Shown: positions 50,259 through 62,496, counted from the stretch's first letter. The stretch: 64,000 bases of DNA from Anastrepha obliqua (GCF_027943255.1 NC_072894.1:73013601-73077600), one strand, 5' to 3'. Notes: generated by a model from the letters alone, not told the origin. Program-made: numbers and translations.

Positions 50259-53200
50259 ATGTGTGAAAACAAAGTTAAAACTCTTGAACAATTTGTGATT
50301 AATGAAAATATTTGGAAATCAACAACAGCCAATACAAACGAAAAAGCAGCAGCATGGCGACGACAACTCTTTTTGTTGGAAAATCCTATTCAGTATGCGT
50401 ATTTAAATTTTTTTATGTATTATATGTATATTTCATTTAAATGAAACATATATGTACATATTTTCAGCGAATTACCAAATACAGAAACTTATGAACTGTT
50501 AGAACAACACTATACCCGGTTGGATTCGAATTGTCTACTCGCGCACAGGAAGCAACGTATTGAATCTGTGAATTTACTTTTGAAAAAATATGATAACTTG
50601 CAAATGTCCAAAGTGCAAAAATGTGACAATTATTTATTCGAAGATTGCGATTTTGAACCCCCTTGTCGTGGCATTTACGAAAGTTGTAAAAGTCTGGAAA
50701 TAACAGTCTATGGCCTACAACATTTAAAACATGTTTCTAAAACCGAAGTGGAAGAAACTGACAATGTCAGCGATGTAGACACACGTACACTTGTAAGAAA
50801 TAATATGGAACATTTTTTGCAAAGACGTAACGGACCTAAACATTGTGGAAATTTTGAGGCATCAACGGCGACCACCAATGAAAAAGCAGAGAGAGACTTC
50901 TTCAAAAGTAAAGAAACAAGTTTCTCAACATCGGCCACTGAAGAAATTCCGTTTCGAACTGCGCGGGAAATGCTAATAACAAAAAGTTGTATGGTATGAA
51001 AGCAAGTTTGATTTCAACTAAACAAACTAATGAAAAGGTTGAGTTTACTTATTTTACATTAATTTTACAGAAACAAAATAGAGGTTACAGCAAACCTTCA
51101 TTGGAGGAAGGAAACGTAAATAGTTCAAAAGAAGCAGGCGTGCCAGTTTATTTCAATTACGGTATAACAAGAAAAATGTTAGGTGCTCGACGAACTGTGC
51201 GGTCTGGTTTTGTCTTGCCTGTGGCGAAAGATGGGTTGGTATTTATTATTCAATTCATATTCGATTTATATACACTTTATATAGACTCGTATGGATTTTC
51301 ATGTATAATATTGGTTTAAATACATTTGACCTCAGTTGTATAGAACTAAGCCCATCTCCACCCACCAACTGCTCACCTCCAATCAAGTTATCTCAAGACG
51401 TCATAGACGAAAGATTGATTAACATAGATCCAAAAATGGTGGATCTAATTAAAAGTGAAATAATGCACAAATATAAACCGATGGGTATGACATTAAACTA
51501 CAATGGTTACAAATTTTACCTTCTTTTATTATAATTTTGAGCGTCTTTTAGATTGGGATGACATCGCAGGTCTGGATTATGTCAAATCCATTATCAAAGA
51601 AGCTGTGGTTTATCCACTTCTTAGACCAGATATATTTACAGGACTACGTCGTCCTCCACGTGGTATTTTATTGTTTGGGCCTCCAGGAACTGGAAAAACG
51701 CTTATTGGCAAATGCATCGCTTCTCAGTCGCAGTCCACATTTTTTAGTATAAGTGCTTCTTCTTTAACATCAAAATGGGTGGGAGAAAGTGAAAAGATGG
51801 TAAGAGCATTATTTGCTGTGGCTGCTGTACATCAACCATCGGTAGGTTCTTAATTTAATTAGTTTTTTGACTAAGTGATTGAATGTTTTAATTTTTCAGG
51901 TGGTGTTTATTGATGAAGTTGATTCACTTTTATCTAAACGCTCTGAATCTGAACACGATAGCTCTCGAAAATTGAAAGTGAGTAAAACAAATAAGACAAT
52001 CTAAATTCGGTCCGGACCGAACTTTATATATTAAATTTAGTCTTGGCGTATCAAAAGTGGGGGTGGTTTTTATCCTAAAGCTGATATTTTTTCATTCCAT
52101 TTCAATATTAAACCCTCTGGCGTCTGAACCCATACACCAAATTCGGGCGAATTTTATTAAGCTCTTATTGAGCTACACCCATTTACCAGGAAATGGCCGC
52201 AGCACCTACAATTCCCACATTTTGTTCTTGTCGTATATCGCACTTATAATAGACTCATCAGCCTTTTTTTAAATATTTGTTACATTTGAGGCGATTGTGG
52301 TTATTGACAAATTCCACCCATTTTCAATACCGGAAAGTTCCCACGAACGATACCTAAAGGACCTGGATTTATATCCGGCGAAGGACTGTCAGTCCAGCAC
52401 CATTCTCGGTATTCTTGATCAAAAGTGCGTGCGAATATAAAAAATATTTAAGTATCCAATTTAACGAAAAATAGCAAAAACTGAGCAAATTTAGATTTGC
52501 TTAACACGTTAATGCAATTCACGAATTTTTGTTTTGCAGTTTTTCGTTTGAACAACTAAAAATATAAAACTTTAAAATGCCAGCCTTTTATAGAGCTGAA
52601 TAGCTTTATAATATGATTTCAGAATTAAATCTTTTCTTGTTAGAATGAATTCTTAGTGCAGTTAGATGGTGCTTCCACAAGTGAGGAGGATCGTGTGCTC
52701 GTTGTCGGCGCTACTAACAGACCACAAGAGTTAGATGATGCCGCACGCAGGCGGTTTGCAAGGAGATTATACATACCGCTTCCAGAAATAAAAGCACGAA
52801 TCCAAATTCTTAAAAACTTGCTGGGAACTGTCACTAACGATTTGGATGAAAGCAATATAGAGGAGATTGGGCATCAAACTTCTGGTTACTCCGGCGCAGA
52901 TATGGATATCCTTTGCCGCGAGGCATCTATGGAACCTTTGCGTGTAATACCTGCTGAACAAATTCCACACATAACAAAAGATAAGGTAATCAAAATTTGT
53001 CTTACAGGAAAGGGCTACTTTGTAACAAAATCTGTCCTCAAACATCATCCCTTAAAAATTTTTATGGATTGTTTCTTGACATTGATCAAAGCAAATTCAT
53101 TATTTTAGAAACATTACCTACTTGAAATTCTGTTTTACACTTCCTAATTCCTTCGTTAATATTCGCTGTGTGTTGAATTATTTTTAGGTAAGACCAGTAA

Positions 53201-53316
53201 ATGTAGACGATTTTAAATCTGCGGTCCACAGCGTTCGACCGAGTGTTTCAAGAGTTGATTTAGCTCAATATATTGAATGGAACAGGGAATATGGCGCTTT
53301 ACAGCAATTAAAATAG
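50259..53316 (+). CDS. Fignl1: Fidgetin-like AAA ATPase (FIGNL1 type), complete
   Basis: Hexameric AAA ATPase of the fidgetin/spastin/katanin (meiotic) clade. FIGNL1 acts in homologous recombination by displacing RAD51; fly and vertebrate relatives are also linked to microtubule severing. Eight exons: 50259-50392, 50468-50993, 51071-51234, 51336-51484, 51552-51841, 51900-51977, 52644-52985 and 53188-53316, giving 603 aa. The N-terminal half is poorly conserved. The AAA domain begins with [11 protein letters not shown] (326 on), has Walker A GPPGTGKT (367-374), pore motif KWVGESEK, Walker B FIDEVD (424-429), sensor 1 GATNRP, arginine fingers ARRRF (about 482-484) and the Vps4-type C-terminal helix ([16 protein letters not shown]). 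All catalytic residues are present. The donor of exon 3 (GTTGGT at 51235) is weak but the frame requires it. AATAAA follows at 53450. The human protein is 674 aa. Confidence 0.93.
52328..52405 (-). repeat. Dispersed repeat B in FIGNL1 intron 6
   Basis: Reverse-orientation core (GTTCCCACGAACGATACC, GATTTATATCCGGCGAAGGA). It accounts for part of the only long intron of the gene (51978-52643). Confidence 0.7.
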
Positions 53317-53449
53317 GAAAATAATTCGATTTCTAATTAATTCAGTTAAGCTGTTGTTATGAATCTTAATTTACAACTAGTACGTTCTTAAATGTTTTAT
53401 ACTTTCCAAGTAATACAAGAAGTTTATTTTATAAAAAATAATTGACTTG

Positions 53450-53455
53450 AATAAA
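53450..53455 (+). terminator. Polyadenylation signal of FIGNL1
   Basis: AATAAA 134 nt after the stop codon at 53316. Confidence 0.4.
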
Positions 53456-54643
53456 TTATACATACTATATGTTATTTTAATTTCTACTCCATACCAGATA
53501 GGTATCTGACGGAGAATTGTCTCTCATGGCAAATCGTTTTCACATCTATCTACTTTTATTTAATTAGAATTAATCTATGTTATATCAACCATAATTGAAT
53601 TAATTTTTATGTTCGGTATGCTCTTGTGTAAGTAAAACTAAATTGCTATAAAAATTAGAATTGTTTGGTTGAGAAAGATAAGGTTACGACTAATTACGTG
53701 AATGAAAACGGAAACGGATGAACAGCTAATGGTTATGACGGAATTCGTACCATAAATGCTTGCTTTTTTGTGTTCTGTTGAATATTAAGGAAAAATTAAA
53801 AAACAATGCTCGACTAAGAATTTAAATTAAAAAAATATCTTAATATATGTATTTCATTTAAATAATGTAAAATCTCAGATTTCAAATTAATTGAGTGAGA
53901 TCTCCGTGAATCGATTTATTCAATTAAACTTGTTAAATACTTGCATTCCAGTGTTTTTTTTATTTTGAAACTAATTATTTCGCTTATACGCCCACGCTAT
54001 CATTGCTGGAGTGGGTTTTGATAAATCGCCTTTCTTTGAGGTATTTTACCCATCAAAATTTCTACTCTTTGAAGAAATCGGAGATTACTGAGGGAGTATC
54101 GAGCAAATGTGTCTTGCCAGATTTTCCAAACCGTCAAGGTCCAAATAGTATAATTGAGACATCTAGAACAAAATGTCTTGAATACCTTATGCTATGTTTC
54201 CGCGGCACGTAATTCGCTCTGTAAATCGTAATTCACTTCCCTATTACCAAACATTACACATTATTTAACTTTTGTTGTGCAACTCTGTGTTTTCGAATGT
54301 TTTCAATAATTTTTCTATTAGCATTGAGAAGTTGAGGTGAAACATAAAAAAAGTGGACGGAAATGGGCGCATCCAAGGTAAAAAGCTTAGTAGTGATCCT
54401 TTTAATAAAATAATATCCACTATATTGTTGGAATATTATTTTTATTATAAAATATAACAACGAATTTTACATACATATGTATTGCAGGCTTAACAGCAAA
54501 TTTAATTATTTTTAAGTCTGACTGCGTGAGAGAGTGGATTAATTTTGCAAGCACTTTCGAAAATCTCGCATATGTGAACATAATATTACATACTTGATAA
54601 GTTTTATCGACATTTTTCGCACATATTAAGCGTATATAATATT

Positions 54644-54651
54644 TATCGATA
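54644..54651. promoter_or_regulatory. DRE box of NOL12
   Basis: Perfect TATCGATA 63 bp upstream of the ATG at 54714. The position and the growth role of the gene both fit DREF control. Confidence 0.65.
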
Positions 54652-54713
54652 TTTGAAGTCAAATTATATTTGTCACTTCTCTTATTGCTTCAATTCTTAA
54701 TAAGCATGGTAAA

Positions 54714-55476
54714 ATGAGGAAAAAAGAAATTGTGTTTGATCCAGAGAAAAGAAAGTAAATATTGTTAAAAAGTTTAATAGATGGTTTGAAGTAACAATTG
54801 AACTATTTGTTGCAGGAACTTTTTGTCTGGATTTCGAAAGCGCAAAAATGAACGTCGGGCTCGTGCTAAGGAGGAACTTGAACAAAATATTAAAAAAGAG
54901 CGGAAAAGGATCAGAAATGATCTCAAAAATTGTATGGCACATATGAAGAAAACCTTTCAACCGCTTTCTTTAGATCCCGAATTGGAGCAAAAGTGCCTTG
55001 AAAAGGATTACGAAGACGATGAAGTGAAAATAAATGTCATCGAATTAGTAACAGGAAACCCTCAAAAGAATTTGGACGAGGACAGTGATAAAGATTCTTG
55101 CGCAAGCGAAGCGTCTGATAAGGAGTCATATATTGATTCCATTCCAGGAATGGATTATAATGTTGGTGGAGCGGTAAAAAAGAAAGAAATTAAAAACAAA
55201 TCAAGGCAGGAAGATAATTCATTGCCAGAGCTTGGCAAAGTTGGAAATACAAAAATGTTAAACAAATTAAAGAAAAAGAAAGCTTTAAAAGAATTTAAAA
55301 AAAGCAAGGTGTTCAAACAAAAAGAACGTATTGAAAAGAAAAAACAACAAAAAAGCAGTAGACATGGCAAAAAGTCATTTAATAGAGGATTCAGTAGCAA
55401 AGGTGCGTCTGGGAATAAAAGAAAGTCAAGTCAATTCAAGCGAGGGCATTCCACTAGTCGTGGAGAACGAAAATAG
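54714..55476 (+). CDS. vito: Nucleolar protein 12 / viriato
   Basis: NOL12-family RNA-binding nucleolar protein; in Drosophila viriato is needed for nucleolar integrity, rRNA processing and cell growth. Two exons, 54714-54754 and 54816-55476, give 233 aa. The first exon supplies MRKKEIVFDPEKRK, and splicing at 54755/54815 creates RKNFLSGFRKRKNERRARAK, the family hallmark, followed by a basic coiled-coil (about 25-60). An acidic middle and a Lys/Arg-rich tail with nuclear and nucleolar localisation character complete it. The ATG at 54701-54710 is closed after three codons, so the start is 54714. A perfect DRE box lies 63 bp upstream, and AATAAA at 55497 is 21 nt after the stop. The gene converges on scrawny, another nucleolar growth gene. 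Confidence 0.93.
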
Positions 55477-55496
55477 TTTGTTTTGTTATTTCGTAA

Positions 55497-55502
55497 AATA
55501 AA
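55497..55502 (+). terminator. Polyadenylation signal of NOL12
   Basis: AATAAA 21 nt after the stop codon; a second AATAAA follows near 55530. Confidence 0.45.
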
Positions 55503-55667
55503 ACAAAATAGAAATAATTTGTTTGATAAAATAAATGTTTTTCATAGCTTTTTTAGGGGTAAACCACCCTGAACTTGATTTTTTTTTTATTTTAAAGTAT
55601 ATACTTTTAGGAATATTTTAAGATTATTGTTTTTGAAAATAATGCAGAGAGCGCTGAGGGCTTGTTG

Positions 55668-55725
55668 TTTTTGTGGCAGCAACATACATATATGGGGAAT
55701 GCTGCTAAAGTGACAGTCCTTCGCC
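55668..55725 (+). repeat. Dispersed repeat B, short fragment
   Basis: TATGGGGAATGCTGCTAAAG and TGACAGTCCTTCGCCG. The rest of 55477-57300 (NOL12 and scrawny 3' flanks) shows no gene. Confidence 0.65.
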
Positions 55726-57300
55726 GTTATCTGTTACATTTTTCAGTGTCCACCACATGATGCTTAAACAGATTCAACCGATTGACCTAAAAATCCGAAC
55801 GCATCTCTTAATTCATTCATACTACTCTGTTTTGTTTACAAACGCGTTAGTTCTTCCCCCTCTTTATCCATTTTTTTGTTATCGCCGAAAACGTAACGAC
55901 ATGACATGATATGAGCTAGATGCTCTAATCTAAACTCTCGGTGCATAATATCGCGCCCAAATGTGTTCATGTTACTTTTTCTGAATCTATCAATATTTAA
56001 CGTTACCTCGTATTGCATTTCTAGGTCCACGCTTCATAGCATAAATTAAGGATTTCTGTTATTTTTTATTACAAGCTGTCCTTAAATAGCCAGCCATTTT
56101 ATTTTTATAGTGATAATATCATACGCTGTGCTAGGTTTTGTCGGGGGAATAGTCAAATTGTTGTACTTCAAAGTTTCGCTCCAATTTGGAGTATGCTGCT
56201 TAGGCGCCCGTTCTATCAATTTAAAAGAGCTACGATTAAGTTATTTGTGATTCTCTGGCCCTTTACTTACCTATAATAGTAGCTCATTGACGAATAATCT
56301 TAAATCGTTAGAAAGAAAAAGTCCTTGGCTTTACCTTTGCGATTAGCATCATCAAAAAACCGTTGATTATACTCGCCTTTTGGAACATATTAATTTGGGT
56401 ATTCCTCAAAGAACCTCCGGCTTCCCATACATTTTAAATGATAAAGGAGATTACACTTAGAATGTTCACCTTTCCAGAGATCAAGTAAATCTCTAAATCT
56501 ATCGATCTTGATTCTTCACTGTCAAAGTAGTTTTTGTGATATTTTAAATTCAGTTTTCTTATGTATCCAGTCTAATTACTACTTTTTTGCACTCTCAAAG
56601 TCTGTAAGAATATATTGTTCATACACTGAATGAGAAATGTGGTCTTGAAAATTTACATTCCGCACTGCTGCCATAAATAATGGGTAGGTAAAGCATATCA
56701 GCCGGGTACTCGTATGCTGTTAACAACAACAACAAACAGCCGGGTACTTCTGGGAAAATTTCTTTGAAAAATAGCTTATAATTACTTTTACAAAGTATAT
56801 TTATTCAATATTATTTGAGTTTTTAATTTAATCGAAACCTTAAAAAAGTATTTTATTGATCTATGGTACAAGTACATTTATTTAAAGTCTTTCTTTCACC
56901 AGTTCAGGTGAAACTTGCAAACTTCGGTTATTAGATGTAAATTACTACTACTGTTCAACATGAAGCAAAACTATTGATGGGAATCCGAAATGGTGTTACA
57001 GTATTCTAGTATGCAATAATTTTACGAAATCAGAACACAATTATTACGCTTTAAGTAATTAATGCAATTTTTCCTTACACTATTACATACATTCATACTT
57101 ATACTATACATGTATTATATACTCTGCACTGTGTGCCTTGTTGGTTCCTTATGTTTACTTAATAAATATGTTTTACTGCGTCTCTGTCAATAGATAATTT
57201 CAGCTTATGTATCTATTTAACTATTTTACTCGTGCAGCCACTTAAGTTATATGGAAAAATAATGAATATTTATAGTTAGGTATATGCTTTTATTGCAATG

Positions 57301-60300
57301 TTATGAATTCCGACGGACATAACCATTATTTAATCTGTGGTTGTTCCGCATATACGAAACTGCAGTCATTCGCTGGAATTTTGGGTTGAAGCGTTGAAAT
57401 TTAAATTTGTTTCGTTGAAATTGATGACGCACATATCCGCTATAAGGCCTATTAGACCCACCACCAACTCTCCATTGCCGTTGATTGTCTATTTCCTGAA
57501 ATGGATTATAGCCCGGGATTCGGCTGTCTGATTGAGAAGATGTTTCTTTGCTTTTAACTTTTTTCTGTCGTCCACGATCTATTTCGGCATCTTCATCTTC
57601 TTGCCAGTCGTGCTGCCGTTGTTGATGAGCATCAGATGCAACCTTTTGAAGAAAAATAACGTAATAACGTAAACGTTTATTTAATTAAATTATAGTTTAT
57701 TTAAAAAGTCAAACTTTAGAAACTAAACTTTTAAATGTAATTAAAGTCATATTACTGGGTTTTAAATTTGTATAACATTGTATAAGTCTTTCATCCAAAT
57801 ATTATTCATTAGCCGTGTTCTTTTGTACTAAAACAAAATTTTTTTTAGTATTCAATGACATTTCAATATGGAAAGACTTACGCCTCAACAACGTTTACAA
57901 ATCGTGCAATTGTATTACGAAAAACAACGCTCTGTGGTGTATATAACTGTCCTACTGATAAGGGCCATGTTTGGCTTAATGACTACGCCGCCAATGTAAC
58001 AGGGCATGGCGAACGCTATCGTGCCATGATAACCGACTTTTTAATGCCGAAAATTGTAGCCCGTGATCTCCACAACATTTGGTTTCAACAAGACGACTCT
58101 ACTTGCTACAGAGCCCGTGCCACAATGGATTTACTGCGTCGTCGTTTCGGTGAGCATTTTATCTCCACCGATGGACCACAGAGATACCGACATAAGTCCT
58201 CCAGCGAATCATTTAAAATTGGTGTTTACGGATGGCCGAATTACGCAGTTGCGGCTAACATTTGAAAGGGATTAACTTTAAAAACAAAATGTCATTAATT
58301 GTTCTACACAAAACTAATGAAGATTGCCCAATCAATTTGAATTTTCCTTGTTTAATATCAATTTAAAATCCAATACCTTTAAGGTGATTACCCTTTACCA
58401 AAGGTTCAGTGAGGAGTTGATTTAACTATTTATGTCACACGACGAATTTAGCAAAAATTAATATATTTCAATGAAAATTAGTACACATTTTACTGGTTAT
58501 TGTTGTTGTAGCTCCGCTATAACGCGGAGAAGGTTGAGACATCTTGGCCAATTGCAGCTAGAAGAAGGGCACATACGCTGAATCCAACCCAGCTCTATCC
58601 CGACTTTAATAAGGGAACTGGGTTTGGATGAAGTACTGTGATGAGTAGAGGGCACAAAAGATTATGAGGTCGAAGTGCAAACCTCATAAAGAATCTATCT
58701 AAGTATCTATGTGTTCCAGTCATAATGGTGTGGCAGAGATAAGCCAATGCGGCCGCTTCAATACTAGCAATTCGCTGTGGAGGTCGATTCTTGTCCACCG
58801 AAAATGGTTAAACTAGATATGGCTGCAGTAGGTACAAGGCAACTTACATATATCCCACTGTAGACCAGAGTATGCCTTCATTGCACACACCAAGAGCAAA
58901 TATATTATATATTATATATATACCTATATATATATTGTCTAGTGAGGCGGCCGCCGTAGCCGAATGGGTTGGTGCGTGACTACCATTCGGAATTCACAGA
59001 GAGAACGTCGGTTCGAATCTCGGTGAAGCACCAAAATTAAGAAAAAGATTTTTCTAATAGCGGTCGCCCCTTGGCAGGCAATGGCAAACTTCCGAGTGTA
59101 TTTCTGCCATGAAAAAGCTCCGCATAAAAATATCTGCCGTTCGGAGTCGGCTTGAAATTGTAGGTATATACATATATTATATATTGTCTAGTGAACAGCA
59201 TATTATATATATACAATATATATATTCTAGTTGTGTATGTGGGAGTTTATTCTTGGGATAGACGTCTGTAATGAACAGTCGCACCCAATTTATTTGGCTT
59301 CCATTAATCATCTTCCGGCCCACAAAAATCCAAAAAAATAAATTCTAACTGACTGTAAGAAGTTATCTTTTAAATGAATACAATAATGAAATAATTACTT
59401 ACCTCTTTTGATAATTTTGTTTGCTCTCCCTTCCAAGAAAGTACGGGGACACCGTAACCGCGATGGGATTGCTTCATTAAACTTGATACAGAATTATCAT
59501 TTGTATTGTTGCATCTATACCCATTGCCTGTAAAACTTGCCTTATTAGATTTCCCTTCCGCGTTAGATTTTGGGCGTTTATTAAATGTATCTACTGATTT
59601 TTTGGCGAAAGGATTCTTGGGATTTTTGGCCATTTTCTCTGGCGGACTGATACACGCCGTCACCGGCTGCAATGTGGTAACTTGCCACAATCCTGTCTTG
59701 GTCTTGATAACTGGCGGTGATGGCGGGGTAGAATGTGAGCGTATGAAAGGTGGTCGAGACACACTTACTGAAGCTAAATAGTCATCACATTCTTCTTCAT
59801 TATGTGACGTACTTATAAAATTTTCATTTGGACCTTTATCTGCATTATTATCATCATATTTGTTCTGATTGAAAATCCCATCGATAATATCAACTTTATG
59901 CTTAATCTTTGATCGATTCAAATTTGATTCGTCCAACTTGTTCGTGTTGAATATTTCTTGGCTATTTCCAAATTTTTGTAATTTGCTTTTAGTTGGCTCG
60001 GTAGAGCTTGAAGTGAATATTTCATTGGTAAAATCATTTTTGTAAGTAGTCGATTGCTTAGAACCATTAATGGAGCTACAGTCTTCTTCACCCATAATAG
60101 CAAGTTTCTTAGCTTTACTGGCATTTTCTGAAATGCAATTTCGTATGGGGGTATCTAAGGGACGTTTGACAGCATTTTTTAATTCTTTCTTTTTCTTATT
60201 AGTCTCTTCTGTGTCTTTTATTTCTGATACCGTCGATTCTTCATCAGTTTCAGATTCATACGGTACAAGACTCTTCAAAGGATTGACTGTTGGCGGTGAA

Positions 60301-61217
60301 GAGTGCTTGGCAGGTTGAATCACACTTTGATTTTGAGTGTCGGACAGAGTTGGCATACTAGGAAGAGTTGCACTTGCTTTGTGCAACGGCATAAATTCTG
60401 CACACTTGTTACGTTTTGCTTCGATAGAAGAAGATACTTGATTTTCATTAGTAGATGGGTTTAATTTGTTCGATGTTTCTCTAAATCCGTTGTTTGTGTG
60501 ATCAAATTTTTTATCATTGTCCCTTTCAACTGAAGTTTGAATATTATTTCTATTTTCCTGATTTAATGCTAATTTAGTTGTTGATGATATAGCATTCGAT
60601 TTTAATGGTGTACTATTATTTTGGTTTTTAAAATGTATCTGACGGTTCGAACAGAATTTATTAGATATGGAACCATTACTCGTGGACGGTTTGTTGATGT
60701 AATGCGATGATATTAGTATATTACTATCCAGCCTATGTTGCGAGTTACTTGAACTACTTATCTCATTTGGGTAAGCATTCTCCGTTTTCATATATCCGTT
60801 TTGTTTTATAGTATTTTCTTTTACAGCGTCAGTGATGCTTAATTCAGTACTACTAATCGATCGTTGGGACTTCTCAATTTCATAAAAGATAATATAAGCG
60901 TTGGTATTGCAAACGTTCTGTACAGATACAGGGCGTACGTAACTATCATCGTAATTATAATACGAACCGGATTCGGTCAAGCCTATAGCAGTATAATGCC
61001 CGCAATGTTGGGAAGCCCCCAAATGGGTTACCATCGCAACTAATTTATACGTTAACTGTTCGCCGGTGTCTTTCCGAGTAGCAAATTTGGATAAGTCGAT
61101 TCGAGGTTTGATTGTGATTTGTTTGTTTAGTTTGGTCCCCATTACAGAAAAGCGCTTTAGCTGTATACAGAGCACAATCGGAGCGCGCTCTAATGAAAAC
61201 TGTTTAGTTGCAGAGAC
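57301..61217 (-). CDS. scny: Ubiquitin-specific protease scrawny/USP36, C-terminal exons, 5' part off the window
   Basis: Cysteine deubiquitinase acting on histone H2B and nucleolar proteins; in Drosophila scrawny maintains stem cells. Two exons are visible, 61217-59403 and 57642-57301, coding for the last 718 residues. The first holds the C-terminal half of the USP domain: VLCIQLKRFS, KPRIDLSKF, the catalytic His in HCGHYTAIG and the acidic residue region YYNYDDSYVRP, ending at NAYIIFYE. The long, Ser/Asn-rich tail contains KSLVPYESETDEE and SHRGYGVPVLSW, both typical of USP36/scrawny. The second exon ends in an Arg/Asn/Phe-rich basic tail, presumably for nucleolar localisation. The Cys box and N-terminal half must lie beyond base 64000 or in unseen exons; I found none between 61218 and 64000. 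The 1.76-kb last intron holds a rosa-like mariner relic and a SINE. Confidence 0.93.
57868..58275 (+). pseudogene. rosa-like mariner relic in the last scrawny intron
   Basis: Begins MERLTPQQRLQIVQLYYEKQ (ATG at 57868), then skips to KGHVWLNDYAA and GERYRAMITDFLMPK, IWFQQDDSTCYRARATMDLL and GEHFISTDGP, then loses homology. At least two internal deletions. Antisense to scrawny. Confidence 0.8.
58495..58800 (+). repeat. Unclassified repeat starting with a GTTGTTGTAG run
   Basis: TTATTGTTGTTGTAGCTCCG start followed by about 290 bp unlike repeat B. GC content is above its surroundings. Probably a second dispersed family; only one copy is in the window. Confidence 0.4.
58946..59177 (+). mobile_element. 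3'-truncated tRNA-headed SINE with target-site duplication
   Basis: TATATATTGTCTAGTGA occurs at 58929-58945 and 59178-59194. The copy has an intact head (box A TAGCCGAATGGG, box B GGTTCGAATCTC) but stops at GAAATTGTAGGTATATA, about 100 bp before the family's normal 3' end. Confidence 0.9.
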
Positions 61218-61445
61218 CTAAATATTGAAGAAAAATTAGTTTAAATTAGTTTTGTTAATTAAAATTGGGTCCTGTAAAAAGTTAAGCAAAAAATTGTCAA
61301 AAGACGGTTTCAAACTTATATATGGACATACATCGCATTTGGAAACACTGTAGTGAGTTTTATATGTAACATTTGGTTGATTGAATACTGAATAAAAGCT
61401 GTTTTGCCGATTCTACCTCCACGATTCTGCTTAACACTATACTTT

Positions 61446-61568
61446 TTTGTAGCAGCATAAACATTCCCCATACTTACATACGGTGGATGCTGCTGGAGTG
61501 ACAGTCCTTGGCCGGATATAAGTCCGGGTCGTTTCGGTAACGTTGAACCGACTGTCGTGGAAACACTA
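61446..61568 (+). repeat. Dispersed repeat B
   Basis: TTGTAGCAGCATAAACATTC, core GACAGTCCTTGGCCGGATAT and a CGACTGTCGTGGAAAC end; upstream of the visible scrawny exons, probably in an intron. Confidence 0.85.
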
Positions 61569-61929
61569 TACTAACCACATCCGATTTCTCAAAATGTTGG
61601 AAAGGCGCGACAATGTTACCCATCCCCAAAACCGAAAGAGAACTCAAAGCAATCGCAATTCTACCCCATATTTCAAAGGTATTTAAGTTATCTCGTAGAT
61701 ACTCCGCTGGTGTTGATTTACCAGTTGCCGAATCTCCAAATTGAGATCCTTTATTCGGCAGCCCCCGGGATCGTAGGTGCCAAGTGGCTGATTCCGCGGG
61801 AAAATTAGAACGAATGCCCTTAAGTCTTCCAGTAGGAATGAAGCCAGTCGCAGCAGCAGTGATCACTTTGCGGAATACGGTGCGAATGGAAAGAGCGGCG
61901 AAGGCGTTATCAGTGAATCCAATCAGCTT

Positions 61930-62310
61930 TGTTTTAATGTTTTTATTATTAATTTATTATTATATATGAAAGAAAAAAATGTATGGTAATACATATTTAC
62001 CACATGCCTTATAAGATATGTTGTATACTAATATATGTATATAAACATGCATACATATAAAAACTTTGGTGCAACTTTCATAGTCTTATATACATATGTC
62101 CTATGCCAATACATATAAACATGCATACATACAATTTTGCGCAATTTTCGAACAAAAAGAACAAACCTATATATAAAGATGCATACAAATCATATGGGCA
62201 TAACAAATGTACGAATCCATTCTCTACGCAAGCAAATGTAAGCTAATGTAAACTACATTTTTTCCTTCATATATGTATAATAATAAATTAATAATAAAAA
62301 CATTAAAACA
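61930..62310. mobile_element. Foldback element of about 380 bp
   Basis: TGTTTTAATGTTTTTATTAT at 61930 returns as its reverse complement ending at 62310. Arms of about 50 bp match with few differences, to GAAAGAAAAAA. The interior has two diverged units with ATATAAACATGCATACATA (62039, 62111) and GCAA-TTTTC. No coding frame. Confidence 0.75.
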
Positions 62311-62496
62311 ACAGGTATTATTAACAACTAGTCGTCATTTCATAAATTCGGTAAGGTCATATTATAAATTCGGTAAGGATGATGATGATACAATCGGTTT
62401 TATTTTAAATTCTTCAAGTAAATCAAATTAATAATCCTCATAGAGAAATGGTTCATTACCATGCACACAGGAAGAAGGCATATGCAAATACAAATA

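Larger units (their letters stand above)
53317..54713. other. Intergenic region between FIGNL1 and NOL12
   Basis: AT-rich, with only short frames. It holds the FIGNL1 polyadenylation signal and the NOL12 promoter. No repeat was recognised. Confidence 0.5.

Noticed and set aside
55836..56030. 64-codon minus-strand frame with a charged composition
   Set aside because: No family recognised, no splice context, and placed between two 3' flanks.
61266..61345. Minus-strand VSKCDVCPYIS as a possible upstream scrawny exon with the USP zinc-finger CxxC
   Set aside because: The only nearby GT has the wrong phase for the exon at 61217, and the flanking residues do not match USP36. Chance CxxC.
61474..61866. 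130-codon minus-strand open frame
   Set aside because: Overlaps a repeat B copy at one end and matches no family that I recognise; no splice or start evidence.
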